From assembly GCF_021172145.1 (NCBI RefSeq), contig NZ_CP089095.1, positions 2,232,001 to 2,296,000 of the forward strand: DNA of 64,000 nucleotides, written 5' to 3'. This document shows, piece by piece, positions 41,594-51,192 of this stretch. This stretch comes from Flavobacterium cyclinae (GTDB lineage: Bacteria; Bacteroidota; Bacteroidia; Flavobacteriales; Flavobacteriaceae). The notes under the pieces were generated by a model. The model worked only from the letters and a program-made list of their open reading frames with translations, searched no databases and was not told where the DNA came from. Positions within the stretch are counted from its first letter, which is position 1, and each line of letters opens with the position of its first letter. Made by a program: the position numbers and the translations under genes.

Positions 41594-42436
41594 ATGCATT
41601 ATTCTCTAAATTTAGATTTTAATTTTTTTCATCCTTATCTTCCAAATGAATTTTGTATTAACATAAATGAAGATTTTAGATTTAAAAAATCTATAAATGC
41701 AAAAAAAATTACAATTAAAGCAAAAGATGAAGGATATGAATCAATTGTAACATTCTGTAACAAATTAAATTTAATTGAATCTGAAATAAGAGTTTTAGAA
41801 AATGGAAAAACTTATGAATCTTCATTTTACTATAACAATGAAACTTTAAAACTTGAGCGAATTATAATTAAAAATACAATAAGCGACAAAACATTTGAAG
41901 AATTTCAAATAAATTATTATTCTAATAAAATTAAAATTGATTCAAATATTTATCTGATAGAATATAAATATTCAAATCTTTTAGTTGACACCATTACTAT
42001 AATTAATAAACAAACTAATTATATTGATGATATGTTTAAATTGATATACAATGATTCGGAAGAAATAATCAAAGTTGAAGAATATTCACAAATTGAAAAT
42101 TCAGATGATGATAATCAATTAATTTTAGATAAACCAAAGTTGTTTTTTAATACTCATGTCAAAAAAAAATTAGTCAATAATATTTTAGAGATTGAACATA
42201 ATATTGAAGATTTAATAGACAATACAATTGAAAAAAAAGTTTATATGTTTAATGAATTGGGTTTAATTTTGTCTGAACAGATTTATTCCAAATCAAAAGA
42301 TAAAATAAATTCTCAAATTGTTTATGAATATGAATTTAATAATAATGGAGATTGGACTAAAAGAATTGCTAAAAGAAAAAATCTTGCAATTGAAAGCAAT
42401 GAAACTTATAAAATAATTGAAAGAGAAATAATTTAA
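41594..42436 (+). CDS. Hypothetical protein with YD-repeat-like strands
   Basis: A 280-residue protein of unrecognised family, AT-rich in codon use (many Asn, Ile, Lys). The C-terminal segment QIVYEYEFNNNGDWTKRIAKRK resembles the YEYxxxGxWxKR strands seen in RHS/YD-repeat-like sugar-binding proteins, and EDFRFKKSINAKKITIKAK occurs near the N-terminus. No signal peptide. It follows the nucleoid-associated gene by 13 bp and ends before a strong terminator. Composition unlike its neighbours hints at recent acquisition. Confidence 0.6.
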   Translation: MHYSLNLDFNFFHPYLPNEFCININEDFRFKKSINAKKITIKAKDEGYESIVTFCNKLNLIESEIRVLENGKTYESSFYYNNETLKLERIIIKNTISDKTFEEFQINYYSNKIKIDSNIYLIEYKYSNLLVDTITIINKQTNYIDDMFKLIYNDSEEIIKVEEYSQIENSDDDNQLILDKPKLFFNTHVKKKLVNNILEIEHNIEDLIDNTIEKKVYMFNELGLILSEQIYSKSKDKINSQIVYEYEFNNNGDWTKRIAKRKNLAIESNETYKIIEREII

Positions 42437-42454
42437 AAAAAACTCAATAATTAA

Positions 42455-42489
42455 AACCTCAATTACGAATTGTAATTGAGGTTTTTTTT
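42455..42489 (+). terminator. Rho-independent terminator
   Basis: Twelve-bp stem AACCTCAATTAC / GTAATTGAGGTT, 5-nt loop, then an uninterrupted T-run, 18 bp after the hypothetical gene. Confidence 0.9.
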
Positions 42490-42524
42490 GAAAGAACTTT
42501 AACAAAATATTTTGTTTAACTTTT

Positions 42525-42555
42525 TTGATTTTAAATTAAACATTCTGTACCTTTG
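42525..42555 (+). promoter_or_regulatory. Promoter of the TetR/ABC1-kinase operon
   Basis: TTG at 42525-42527 and TACCTTTG at 42548-42555, spacing 20 bp, a full TTG-N17-23-TAnnTTTG promoter. The ATG follows 18 bp after the -7 box. The TTG inside the box (42553) should not be used as start. Confidence 0.7.
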
Positions 42556-42573
42556 AGAAAAATATTTAAAATC

Positions 42574-43233
42574 ATGGCAAAAAAGAAAGAAATAAACAAA
42601 GAAGGCATTTTAAGTTTATATATCGATTATTTCTTAGAACACAACAAGCAACCGCAATCGGTTTATTTGTTTGCCAAACATGCTGGTTTTGAGGAAGGTT
42701 TGTTTTACAAATACTACGCTTCTTTTAACCAAATTGAGCAAAACTTTTTCACTTCGCTTTTCGATAATACATTAGAATTATTAGGAAAAAGTGAAGAATT
42801 CGCTTCATACGATGCTCGTACCCAATTATTGAGTTTCTACTTCACTTATTTCGAAATGTTAACTGCTAACAGAAGTTTCGTGGTAGCGTTATTAAAAGAA
42901 GACAAAAACAAATTGAAAAGTTTGTCAAAATTGAGCGAATTAAGAAAAAGCTTCAAACAGTTTTACGACACTTTAGACATTGAAAAAATCGATTTAAAAC
43001 AAGAAAAGTTAATCGAAATTCAAGAAAAAACGATGAGCGAAATGGCTTGGTTCCAATTTTTATTCACCTTAAAGTTTTGGATTGAAGACACCTCAATTTC
43101 ATTCGAAAAAACCGATATTTTCATTGAAAAATCTGTCAATACCAGTTTTGATTTAATGGATACTACTCCTTTTAAAAGTTTAATCGATTTTGGAAAATTC
43201 ATGTGGCACGAAAGAGGCGCATTTAAAATGTAA
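42574..43233 (+). CDS. TetR-family regulator-like protein
   Basis: A 219-residue helical protein. The N-terminal 60 residues (KEGILSLYIDYFLEHNKQPQSVYLFAKHAGFEEGLFYKYYAS) look like a TetR-type helix-turn-helix, and the rest resembles the TetR_C_11-type ligand domain. It is followed after only 4 bp by an ABC1-family kinase gene, so the two are co-transcribed and perhaps functionally linked. Start moved from TTG 42553, which lies in the -7 box, to ATG 42574. No binding palindrome is obvious at the promoter. Confidence 0.75.
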   Translation: MAKKKEINKEGILSLYIDYFLEHNKQPQSVYLFAKHAGFEEGLFYKYYASFNQIEQNFFTSLFDNTLELLGKSEEFASYDARTQLLSFYFTYFEMLTANRSFVVALLKEDKNKLKSLSKLSELRKSFKQFYDTLDIEKIDLKQEKLIEIQEKTMSEMAWFQFLFTLKFWIEDTSISFEKTDIFIEKSVNTSFDLMDTTPFKSLIDFGKFMWHERGAFKM

Positions 43234-43237
43234 TCAC

Positions 43238-44548
43238 ATGAAAACAATCGATAGTATCCCAACATCAAAAATCCAACGCGCTTCTAAACTGATTCAAACC
43301 GGTGCAAAAGTGGGCGTGAATTATCTCAAATATTACGGAGATAAAATCACTAAAACCGAAGAAGAAGCCAAAGAATCACTGAATAAAAACAACGCTGCTG
43401 ACATTTATGACAGTTTAAAGCAACTTAAAGGAAGTGCTTTGAAAGTTGCACAAATGTTGAGCATGGATAAAAATATTTTACCAAGAGCTTACGTGGAGAA
43501 ATTCTCTTTGGCACAATTCTCGGTTCCACCGTTGTCGGCTCCATTGGTAAACAAAACCTTTAAAAATTACTTTGGTAAACAACCAAACGAAATATACGAT
43601 ACCTTCAATGCCACTTCGATAAATGCGGCTAGCATTGGTCAAGTGCACCAAGCTACCAAAGATGGGAAAAAACTTGCTGTGAAAATTCAATATCCAGGAG
43701 TGGCAGAAAGTATTAGTTCCGATTTGGCTTTAGTGAAACCTATTGCCATCAAAATGTTCAACATTAAAGGAAAAGACTCGGACAAATATTTCAAAGAAGT
43801 TGAAGATAAATTGATTGAAGAAACCAATTACATCAACGAAGTAAAACAAAGCATGGATATGGCAGAAGCTTGCCAAAACATTCCAAATTTAATTTTTCCA
43901 AAGTATTATCCTGAATGGTCTTCAGAAAAAATCATCACGATGGATTGGATGACAGGCGAACATTTGTCAGAATTCACCTCTCATAATACTGATGCTGAGA
44001 AATCGAATATTTTAGGACAAACACTTTGGGATTTTTATATGTTTCAAATGCACAATTTGAGAAAAGTACATGCTGATCCACATCCAGGAAATTTCTTAAT
44101 AACGGAAGATACTAAATTAGTAGCTTTAGATTTTGGTTGCATCAAAGAAGTTCCAAATGATTTTTATATGCCCTATTTCGAATTAGCGAAAAAAGAAAAC
44201 TTAAACAATCCGGAATTCTTCCAATCGAAATTATACGAATTAGAAATCTTAAGAAAAGAAGACACAAAAGAAGAAGTAGAGTTCTTCACTGAAATGTTCC
44301 ACGAGCTTTTAAGTTTATTTGCTAGACCATTCCACGTTGAAGAATTTGATTTTTCAGACGAAGAATTTTTCGGACAAATTGCTGATTTAGGAGAACGTTA
44401 TTCCAAAAACACGGAATTACGAAACATGAACGGAAATCGTGGCTCCAAGCATTTTATCTACATCAACCGAACCTTTTTTGGTTTGTACAATTTAATGCAC
44501 GATTTAAAAGCCACAAAGGTTAAAATCAACAACTTTATTCAATATTAA
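43238..44548 (+). CDS. ABC1/AarF/UbiB-family atypical kinase
   Basis: A 436-residue UbiB/ADCK-type protein. The family motifs are present: KQLKGSALKVAQMLSMD (KxGQ-like motif), INAASIGQVHQAT (Ala-rich nucleotide loop), LAVKIQYPGV (Lys of strand 3), VHADPHPGNFLI (catalytic loop) and LVALDFGCIKEV (metal Asp). Members support isoprenoid-quinone synthesis or lipid homeostasis. Flavobacteria make menaquinone rather than ubiquinone, so a lipid or quinone role is inferred only. ATG 43238 is chosen over a GTG-type extension overlapping the regulator gene. Confidence 0.88.
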   Translation: MKTIDSIPTSKIQRASKLIQTGAKVGVNYLKYYGDKITKTEEEAKESLNKNNAADIYDSLKQLKGSALKVAQMLSMDKNILPRAYVEKFSLAQFSVPPLSAPLVNKTFKNYFGKQPNEIYDTFNATSINAASIGQVHQATKDGKKLAVKIQYPGVAESISSDLALVKPIAIKMFNIKGKDSDKYFKEVEDKLIEETNYINEVKQSMDMAEACQNIPNLIFPKYYPEWSSEKIITMDWMTGEHLSEFTSHNTDAEKSNILGQTLWDFYMFQMHNLRKVHADPHPGNFLITEDTKLVALDFGCIKEVPNDFYMPYFELAKKENLNNPEFFQSKLYELEILRKEDTKEEVEFFTEMFHELLSLFARPFHVEEFDFSDEEFFGQIADLGERYSKNTELRNMNGNRGSKHFIYINRTFFGLYNLMHDLKATKVKINNFIQY

Positions 44549-44567
44549 CTTACCCCAACTGTACCTT

Positions 44568-44606
44568 AAAATCCCTATTCAAGCCATAAGAATAGGGATT
44601 TTTAAT
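44568..44606 (+). terminator. Rho-independent terminator of the TetR/ABC1 operon
   Basis: Thirteen-bp perfect stem AAAATCCCTATTC / GAATAGGGATTTT around a 9-nt loop, with T-rich tail. The next promoter begins inside that tail. Confidence 0.9.
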
Positions 44607-44610
44607 TTTG
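44603..44610 (+). promoter_or_regulatory. -7 box (TAATTTTG) for the ABC exporter
   Basis: Exact TAnnTTTG match overlapping the terminator tail, about 70 bp before the TTG start at 44680. Confidence 0.45.
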
Positions 44611-44679
44611 TAGTTTTTACAACTTTAGTAACAAATCTGAAATTTGTTCGTCTTATCATTAAATCAAAAACGAACAAAC

Positions 44680-45570
44680 TTGGAAACCATTTTAAAAATC
44701 TCAAATCTTCACAAGAAATTCAGAAAAGTTCATGCTGTAAATAACATTTCACTTGAAATCAAAAAAGGAAATGTGTATGGAATTTTAGGTCCAAACGGCT
44801 CAGGAAAATCAACTACACTGGGAATTGTATTAAATGTTGTAAATAAAACCTCAGGTGATTTTGAATGGTTTGACGGAAGTCTTTCTACTCATGATGCCTT
44901 AAAAAAAGTTGGCGCCATTATTGAAAGACCCAATTTTTATCCATACATGACAGCAGAGGAAAACTTAAAGTTAGTTTGCAAAATCAAAAACATTCCTTTT
45001 GACAAAGTCAATGAAAAATTACAATTAGTAGGTTTATTAGACCGAAAAGACAGTAAATTTAAAACCTTTTCTTTAGGAATGAAACAACGTTTAGCTATTG
45101 CTTCTGCCCTATTGAATGACCCTGAAATCTTAATCTTAGATGAACCAACAAATGGTTTAGATCCACAAGGCATTCGTCAAATTAGAGATTTAATTAAAAT
45201 AATTGCCAATCAAGGCACAACTATACTTTTAGCTTCGCATTTGTTAGATGAAGTAGAAAAAGTATGTTCTCACGTTATTGTATTACGTTATGGAGTTACA
45301 CTTTATCAAGGCACCGTTGACGGAATGTTAGCCAATGAAGGATTTTTTGAATTACATTCAGAAAACTTTGAAGAAATGGTTCGATTGGTTTCTCAACATC
45401 CTGCCGTCGAAAAAATTGAAATTCAGGATGGAAAAGCATTTGTGTATTTACTAGCTCCTTTAGAAGCGGGCGATCTAAATCAATACCTGTTTAGCAGAAA
45501 TGTCGTATTAACCCATTTATTAAAACGTAAAACTAGCTTAGAGGAACAATTCTTAAAACTAACCAACTAA
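44680..45570 (+). CDS. ABC-2 type transporter ATP-binding protein
   Basis: A 296-residue ABC ATPase: Walker A GILGPNGSGKSTTLG (about residues 35-49), signature FSLGMKQRLAIASALL, Walker B EILILDEPTNGLDPQG, H-loop ILLASHLL, then a C-terminal extension (about 215-296) as in DrrA/NatA-type exporters. The start is taken as TTG 44680 (METILKISNLHKKF), where family similarity begins; a TTG at 44644 would add 12 atypical residues. Operon with the permease 10 bp downstream. Substrate unknown. Confidence 0.88.
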   Translation: METILKISNLHKKFRKVHAVNNISLEIKKGNVYGILGPNGSGKSTTLGIVLNVVNKTSGDFEWFDGSLSTHDALKKVGAIIERPNFYPYMTAEENLKLVCKIKNIPFDKVNEKLQLVGLLDRKDSKFKTFSLGMKQRLAIASALLNDPEILILDEPTNGLDPQGIRQIRDLIKIIANQGTTILLASHLLDEVEKVCSHVIVLRYGVTLYQGTVDGMLANEGFFELHSENFEEMVRLVSQHPAVEKIEIQDGKAFVYLLAPLEAGDLNQYLFSRNVVLTHLLKRKTSLEEQFLKLTN

Positions 45571-45580
45571 CAACATTACA

Positions 45581-46435
45581 ATGAAACGATTACTTACTAT
45601 AGAATTACAAAAAATTTGGTTAAATAAGGCCAGTCGCGTTTTAAGTATTATATACTTTTTATCTTTATTCTTACTTGCAAGTATTGCACTTATTGAATTT
45701 GATTTTGGCTTTTTTAAATTTGAAGCGGCAAAAAGTGGTTTCTTTAATTTTCCCTATATCTGGCATTTTACTACCTATGTAGCATCATGGTTTAAAATAT
45801 TTTTAGCTGTAATTATAGTTTCAATGGTTGCTAATGAATTTAGTTACGGAACTTTGAAACAAAACTTAATTGATGGTATGTCAAAAAAGGAGTTTTTACT
45901 CTCTAAATTGTTTACTATTATCCTTTTTTCATTTTTGTCAACTCTATTTGTTTTCATCATTAGTTTAATATTGGGATTAAAATATTCCTCATATACAGAA
46001 TTTGAAATTATTTTTTCTGACATGAGTTATTTATTTGCCTACTTCTTAAAACATGTTGCCTTCTTTTCTTTCTGTTTATTTTTAGCATTATTAATCAAAC
46101 GTTCTGCTTTTACTTTAGGTTTTATTTTTGTTTGGTTTTTAGGAGAAAATGTTGGGCATGCTATTTTAAAATATAATATTTTAGGATATACCCCTAAGGA
46201 TAAAGACACTGTAGCTATTGACTGGGTTAAAGATGTTTTACCTCTAGAATCTATGTCAAATCTAATTATTGAACCTTTCACCCGTTTAAATTTTGTAAAA
46301 TCAGTTTCAAATACTGTGGGAGCAACTTTTGAGAAAGATTATCATGTACAACCTATCTTTGTAGGCATCGTTTTAGCTTGGACAATTATATTTATTTTAA
46401 CATCATTTTACATTCTAAAAAAGCGTGATTTGTAG
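45581..46435 (+). CDS. ABC-2 type transporter permease
   Basis: A 284-residue membrane protein with six predicted helices: an N-terminal one (about 17-38), then helices near 65, 108, 148, 173 and 255, with the ABC-2 pattern EFSYGTLKQNLIDGMSKKEFLLSKLF in the first cytoplasmic loop. It pairs with the ATPase 10 bp upstream. Its stop codon lies directly before a -7 box (46436-46443) that serves the next gene. Confidence 0.82.
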   Translation: MKRLLTIELQKIWLNKASRVLSIIYFLSLFLLASIALIEFDFGFFKFEAAKSGFFNFPYIWHFTTYVASWFKIFLAVIIVSMVANEFSYGTLKQNLIDGMSKKEFLLSKLFTIILFSFLSTLFVFIISLILGLKYSSYTEFEIIFSDMSYLFAYFLKHVAFFSFCLFLALLIKRSAFTLGFIFVWFLGENVGHAILKYNILGYTPKDKDTVAIDWVKDVLPLESMSNLIIEPFTRLNFVKSVSNTVGATFEKDYHVQPIFVGIVLAWTIIFILTSFYILKKRDL

Positions 46436-46443
46436 TATCTTTG
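46436..46443 (+). promoter_or_regulatory. -7 box (TATCTTTG) for the T9SS-substrate gene
   Basis: Exact TAnnTTTG starting at the base after the permease stop codon, 8 bp before the ATG at 46452. It overlaps the longer GTG-initiated frame, which is therefore rejected. Confidence 0.5.
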
Positions 46444-46451
46444 CAGATGCT

Positions 46452-48470
46452 ATGAGTATATTTAAAAATACCATTTTTGGATTAATATTATGTCTGAATT
46501 TACAATTTACTAACGGGCAAAATATTACAGTAAATGAAAATTATACTGCACAAGAATTAGTTGAAGATGTTTTAATCAATAGTTCTTGTGCAAATGTCTT
46601 TAACGTTAGTGTTTCTGGAGGGAATTTTGCTTCTGGAGAAAAAAGTTTTGGTTATTTTGATGGAACTGGAACTACTTTCCCTTTTCAAAATGGAATAATA
46701 ATTTCTACTGGAAAAATTAATAATGCTCCTGGTCCAAACTCCTATTTATCAGACGATGGTGGAAATATGGGATGGAACGGTGACTCCGATTTAAATCAAG
46801 CTTTAGGTTTGAGCAATACCTATAATGCCACTATTTTAGAATTCGATTTTATCCCATTAGGAAATAGAATCAGTTTTGATTATATATTTTCATCTGAACA
46901 ATATTTATCAAATCCAATGTCAAATCAATGTAATTATACAGATGGTTTTGCATTTTTATTAAAAAGAAACGGTGATTCTGATTATCAAAATTTAGCTGTT
47001 GTACCGGGAACAAACACTCCAGTTAAAGTAAATACAGTAAGAGGTTCTGGCACCATTTGTCCACCAGCAAATGAAGCGTATTTTGATGCATTTAATGGAA
47101 CTGATCATCCCACAAACTATAACGGACAGACCAAAATACTTACCGCAGAATCAACTGTAATTCCGGGCGAAACCTATCACATTAAATTAGTAATTGCAGA
47201 TGAAGGAAATTACCGCTTTGATTCGGCTATTTTTCTGGGTGGTGGAAGTTTTAATTTTGGAATAGACATTGGTGAAGACCGATTAATTGCAACTGGAAAT
47301 CCATTATGTCAAAATGAAACATTAACTGTTGATGCTACTCAAGTAGGAGCTACAAACTACCAATGGTATCAAAATGGTAATTTGATTCCTAGTGCTACAA
47401 ATGCAACTTACAACATTACTGCTGCCGGAGATTACTTGGTTGAAATAGAGTATGGACCAACTTGTCAAACTACAGGACAAATAAAAATTGAATTTGCCGA
47501 AACTTTAACCCTTAATCAAAATACATTTACAGAATGTGATGCCGATAGCAATCAAGATGGAAAAACAGTTTTTGATTTAAACGCGATTAAAAATCTATTG
47601 TTTACCAACTTACCTTTAAATTATACTGTTTCATTTTTTGAAACACAAACAAGTACAACTGCTTTACCAACAAGTTATACTAATATTGTTGCTTTTAATC
47701 AAACTATATATGCTAGAATAACCAATATTCAAGGTTGTTATACTGATTATCCTGTTAATTTAATTATAAACACATTTAATGAGGTTGTTGCAGATGAAAC
47801 TTTGGGTTTATGTGAAAATAATAGTCTAATATTAGACGCTGGCAACGGATTTTCATCTTACCTTTGGAATACAACTCCTGCACAAACCACCCAACAAATT
47901 ACAGTGACTTCTGCGGGAACCTATACAGTAACCTTAACCAATGCTACGAATTGTTCTAAAGATAAAACATTTACAGTAGATGCCTCAGGAATTGCAACAA
48001 TTGAGGAAATTTCGATTAATGATTTTCAAGAAAACAACAATGCTACAATTCGTATTTCTTCCTCAAGTTTAGGCGATTATGAATTTTCTTTAGACGGTGT
48101 TAATTATCAAGACACTCCATTTTTTTATAATTTAGAAGCAGGCGAATACACCGTTTATGTTCAAGACAAAAAAGGGTGTGGCATCACTTTTGAAACTTTC
48201 TATATTTTAGATTACCCAAAATATTTTACTCCAAATAATGACGGATTTAACGATACTTGGTTCATCAATAATCTTGAAAAAAGAGGTTTAGAAAACAGTA
48301 CAATTACTATTTTTGATCGTTATGGAAAACTTCTAAAACAGCTTACAGGTTTTGGAGATGGGTGGAACGGAACTTTCAATGGCGAAACATTACCTTCAAG
48401 CGATTATTGGTTTGAAATTCAATTATCTAGTGGAAAATCTGTAAAAGGACATTTTACTTTAAAACGTTAG
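46452..48470 (+). CDS. Secreted protein: choice-of-anchor L domain and type B T9SS sorting domain
   Basis: A 672-residue surface or secreted protein. Signal peptide IFKNTIFGLILCLNLQFTNGQ; a choice-of-anchor L domain (about 25-270: TAQELVEDVLINSSCANVFN, YIFSSEQYLSNP); Ig/PKD-like segments (about 280-590); and a C-terminal gliding-motility-type (type B) T9SS signal, YFTPNNDGFNDTWFINNL, ITIFDRYGKLLKQL and GWNGTFNGETLPSSDYWF. Export by T9SS and attachment in a PorV-independent, SprF-dependent way is known for type B signals. Its own -7 box lies 8 bp upstream, overlapping nothing but the gap after the permease gene. Confidence 0.9.
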   Translation: MSIFKNTIFGLILCLNLQFTNGQNITVNENYTAQELVEDVLINSSCANVFNVSVSGGNFASGEKSFGYFDGTGTTFPFQNGIIISTGKINNAPGPNSYLSDDGGNMGWNGDSDLNQALGLSNTYNATILEFDFIPLGNRISFDYIFSSEQYLSNPMSNQCNYTDGFAFLLKRNGDSDYQNLAVVPGTNTPVKVNTVRGSGTICPPANEAYFDAFNGTDHPTNYNGQTKILTAESTVIPGETYHIKLVIADEGNYRFDSAIFLGGGSFNFGIDIGEDRLIATGNPLCQNETLTVDATQVGATNYQWYQNGNLIPSATNATYNITAAGDYLVEIEYGPTCQTTGQIKIEFAETLTLNQNTFTECDADSNQDGKTVFDLNAIKNLLFTNLPLNYTVSFFETQTSTTALPTSYTNIVAFNQTIYARITNIQGCYTDYPVNLIINTFNEVVADETLGLCENNSLILDAGNGFSSYLWNTTPAQTTQQITVTSAGTYTVTLTNATNCSKDKTFTVDASGIATIEEISINDFQENNNATIRISSSSLGDYEFSLDGVNYQDTPFFYNLEAGEYTVYVQDKKGCGITFETFYILDYPKYFTPNNDGFNDTWFINNLEKRGLENSTITIFDRYGKLLKQLTGFGDGWNGTFNGETLPSSDYWFEIQLSSGKSVKGHFTLKR

Positions 48471-48479
48471 GCATAATAA

Positions 48480-48510
48480 TTGCAGAATAGCTTACAAAAT
48501 AATATATTCG
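48480..48510 (+). promoter_or_regulatory. Possible promoter of nrnA-gldI operon
   Basis: TTG at 48480-48482 and TATATTCG at 48503-48510 (one mismatch to TAnnTTTG) with 20-bp spacing, four bp before the ATG. Confidence 0.4.
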
Positions 48511-48514
48511 CACT

Positions 48515-49525
48515 ATGATGCAAATACACGAAATTGAAGCTATAAAATCACTTTTAGCTACACCAAAAAAAATTACGATTATACCACATAGAAACCCTGA
48601 TGGCGATGCTATGGGTTCTACATTAGGATTATTTCACACCCTAAAACAGCTTAATCACGAAGTTACGGTTATAGCACCAAATGAATTTCCTGATTTTCTT
48701 GCTTGGTTACCCGAGAGCAATAAAGTCATGATATTTGAACGTAGTTTTGATACTTGTAAGGCTATTTTAGAAAAATCAGAATTACTATTTACATTAGATT
48801 TTAATGCACTTCACAGAACGGGAGAGCAAATGGAAAATGTATTAAAAACACTTTCTGCTCCTTATATTATGATAGACCATCATCAAGCTCCTGATGATTA
48901 TGCAACTCATACATTTTCAGACACAACATATGGGTCAACTTGCGAAATGGTTTATGATTTCATAACTCAATTAGGTTTTGAAAACTTAATTAATAAAACA
49001 GTAGCAACGTGTTTGTATACTGGAATTGTTACCGATTCTGGAAGTTTCCGTTTTCCAAAAACTACAAGTAAAACACACCAATGTGTTGCCAATTTAATTG
49101 ATAGAGGAATCAATAATAGCGAAATTCATAATTTACTATTCGATAATTCATCATACAATCGTTTGTTGCTATTAGGAAAAGCACTTCAAAACTTAAAAAT
49201 GCTTCCTGAATTCAAAACAACTTACATCACATTGACACAAGATGAATTAAATGAATTTGGTCATCAAAAAGGAGATACAGAAGGTATCGTAAATTATGGT
49301 TTAAGTATTAAAGGCATCGATTTTACAGCTATTTTTATTGAAAACAAAGAAGAAGGAATTATTAAAATTTCATTCCGTTCTCAAGGTGATTTCGATGTAA
49401 ATCAATTCGCTCGAAATCACTTTAATGGTGGCGGTCATATCAATGCGGCTGGAGGAAAATCTTTTTCATCTTTAGAAGAAACCATACAACAATTTATTGC
49501 TATTTTAGCAAAAGAAAAAAAATAA
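48515..49525 (+). CDS. nrnA: DHH-family phosphoesterase (NrnA: nanoRNase/pAp phosphatase)
   Basis: A 336-residue DHH/DHHA1 phosphoesterase degrading short oligoribonucleotides and 3'-phosphoadenosine 5'-phosphate. Motifs: ITIIPHRNPDGDAMGSTLGL, LFTLDFNALHRTG, YIMIDHHQAPDDYA (the DHH motif), CLYTGIVTDSGSFRF, and in DHHA1 FNGGGHINAAGGKSF. Full length. ATG at 48515 or 48518 (M-M) are equivalent. Five bp separate it from gldI, an arrangement also seen in other gliding flavobacteria. Confidence 0.9.
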   Translation: MMQIHEIEAIKSLLATPKKITIIPHRNPDGDAMGSTLGLFHTLKQLNHEVTVIAPNEFPDFLAWLPESNKVMIFERSFDTCKAILEKSELLFTLDFNALHRTGEQMENVLKTLSAPYIMIDHHQAPDDYATHTFSDTTYGSTCEMVYDFITQLGFENLINKTVATCLYTGIVTDSGSFRFPKTTSKTHQCVANLIDRGINNSEIHNLLFDNSSYNRLLLLGKALQNLKMLPEFKTTYITLTQDELNEFGHQKGDTEGIVNYGLSIKGIDFTAIFIENKEEGIIKISFRSQGDFDVNQFARNHFNGGGHINAAGGKSFSSLEETIQQFIAILAKEKK

Positions 49526-49530
49526 TACCA

Positions 49531-50088
49531 ATGAAAATTAAAATCGTATACTTTTTTTGCGCACTCTTTTTTTTAGCAAGTTGTTCACAACAGCAACAAG
49601 CTAGAAAACCCATAACGCATACTTCTGGAACTTTCATCAAAGAATCGATTGAAAGAAATAAAATTTTAATTGCCGATGAAGAAGATTTAATAGCGGAAGT
49701 TATTAAAAACGACTCTTTAAAATCTTATATTGCTTCTACAAAAGGATATTGGTACAAATACGAAACAAAAATTGAAGAAGTAGCTCCAACTCCAAAAAGA
49801 GGTGATATCGCTTTTTTTGACTATGAAATAAAAGATTTAAAAAGTAGAATTATCTATACTATAGCCGATACAAAACCCCAAACCTATTATGTAGATAAAG
49901 AAAACATTATGATGGGTTTACGTGATGGAATCAAACTTATGAAAAAAGGAGAAACCGTTACCTTTTTATTCCCTTCGCACATGGCTTATGGATATCATGG
50001 AGATGATAAAAAAATTGGTACAAACGAACCATTGATTTGCACCGTAAGTTTAAATGACATTAAAAAAGATACTGAAGCTAAAAATTAA
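49531..50088 (+). CDS. gldI: Gliding motility lipoprotein GldI (FKBP-type peptidyl-prolyl isomerase)
   Basis: A 185-residue lipoprotein. The signal ends in the lipobox FLASC (Cys18), and an FKBP-like domain follows (about 75-180: KRGDIAFFDYEIKDLKSRII, MMGLRDGIKLMKKGETVTFLFPSHMAYGY, ICTVSLNDI). GldI is required for gliding in F. johnsoniae and is thought to fold T9SS/gliding proteins in the periplasm; assigned by similarity and by position after nrnA and before two other isomerases. Confidence 0.85.
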   Translation: MKIKIVYFFCALFFLASCSQQQQARKPITHTSGTFIKESIERNKILIADEEDLIAEVIKNDSLKSYIASTKGYWYKYETKIEEVAPTPKRGDIAFFDYEIKDLKSRIIYTIADTKPQTYYVDKENIMMGLRDGIKLMKKGETVTFLFPSHMAYGYHGDDKKIGTNEPLICTVSLNDIKKDTEAKN

Positions 50089-50094
50089 AATAAA

Positions 50095-51174
50095 ATGAAA
50101 AAAATTTCAATTCTGTTTGCAAGTATTATTGTTTTATTTTCTTCTTGCACAAAATCATATGACACCTTAGAACAAGGTCTTTATGCTGATATTGAAACTT
50201 CTAAAGGAAATATCATTGTAAAATTAGAATTTGAAAAAGTTCCAAATACTGTGGCTAATTTTGTAACATTAGCCGAAGGAAAAAATCCTTTTGTAAGTGA
50301 AGAGTACAAAGGAAAACCCTTTTATGACGGTTTAAAATTTCACCGAGTTTTATCTGATTTTATGATTCAAGGTGGCGATCCAAATGGAGATGGATATGGT
50401 GGACCTGGATATAAATTTAAAGACGAATTTTATCCCGATTTAAAACACTCAAAAGCAGGAATTTTATCAATGGCAAATGGTGGACCAAATACAAATGGTA
50501 GCCAATTTTTTATTACACATAAAGCTACACCTTGGTTAGATAATATGCATACCGTTTTTGGTGAGGTTATTGAAGGTATAGAAACTGTAAATGCTATTGA
50601 AGCAGACGATGTAATTGAAAAAATAACAATTGTAAGAAACGGCAATGCAGCTAAAAAATTTGATGCAGTAAAAATTTTCAAAAATTATTATTCCAAAGTA
50701 GAAAAAGAAATTAAAGAAGCTGAAGTAAAATATAAACAATTACTTGAAAACAAAGTCAAAGAAATAACAAGTTTACAAGCTACAGGTACCAAAACTAAAT
50801 CAGGTATAATTTATCAATACTTAAAAAAAGGTACTGGTAAAAAACCTACTAACGGAACACCAGTTTTAATTTATTATGCAGGTTACTTAGAAAATGGTCA
50901 ACTTTTTGATACAAACTATGAAGATGTAGCTAAAGTTTATGGAAAATTTGATCAAAATAGAGCCAATCAAAATGGTTATGCTGGTTACCCTACTACAATT
51001 GGAAATCTTCCATTTATTGCAGGTTTTAATGAAGGTGTAGACATGATGAATTTTGGCGATAAAATATTAGTTTACATTCCATCAGAATTAGGATATGGAC
51101 AAAATGGAGCTGGTGATGCCATTCCGCCAAATGCAAATATTATTTTTGAAGTAGAATTATTAGAAGTTAAATAA
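50095..51174 (+). CDS. Cyclophilin-FKBP fusion peptidyl-prolyl isomerase (lipoprotein)
   Basis: A 359-residue lipoprotein (signal ending FSSC, Cys18) with two isomerase domains. Cyclophilin spans about 28-205 ([74 protein letters not shown]). A helical linker (about 205-235) follows, then an FKBP domain (240-359: [48 protein letters not shown]). It assists folding of exported proteins. A clear tandem paralogue of the next gene; six bp after gldI, same operon. Confidence 0.9.
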   Translation: MKKISILFASIIVLFSSCTKSYDTLEQGLYADIETSKGNIIVKLEFEKVPNTVANFVTLAEGKNPFVSEEYKGKPFYDGLKFHRVLSDFMIQGGDPNGDGYGGPGYKFKDEFYPDLKHSKAGILSMANGGPNTNGSQFFITHKATPWLDNMHTVFGEVIEGIETVNAIEADDVIEKITIVRNGNAAKKFDAVKIFKNYYSKVEKEIKEAEVKYKQLLENKVKEITSLQATGTKTKSGIIYQYLKKGTGKKPTNGTPVLIYYAGYLENGQLFDTNYEDVAKVYGKFDQNRANQNGYAGYPTTIGNLPFIAGFNEGVDMMNFGDKILVYIPSELGYGQNGAGDAIPPNANIIFEVELLEVK

Positions 51175-51192
51175 CCAAAATAAAACGATAAA

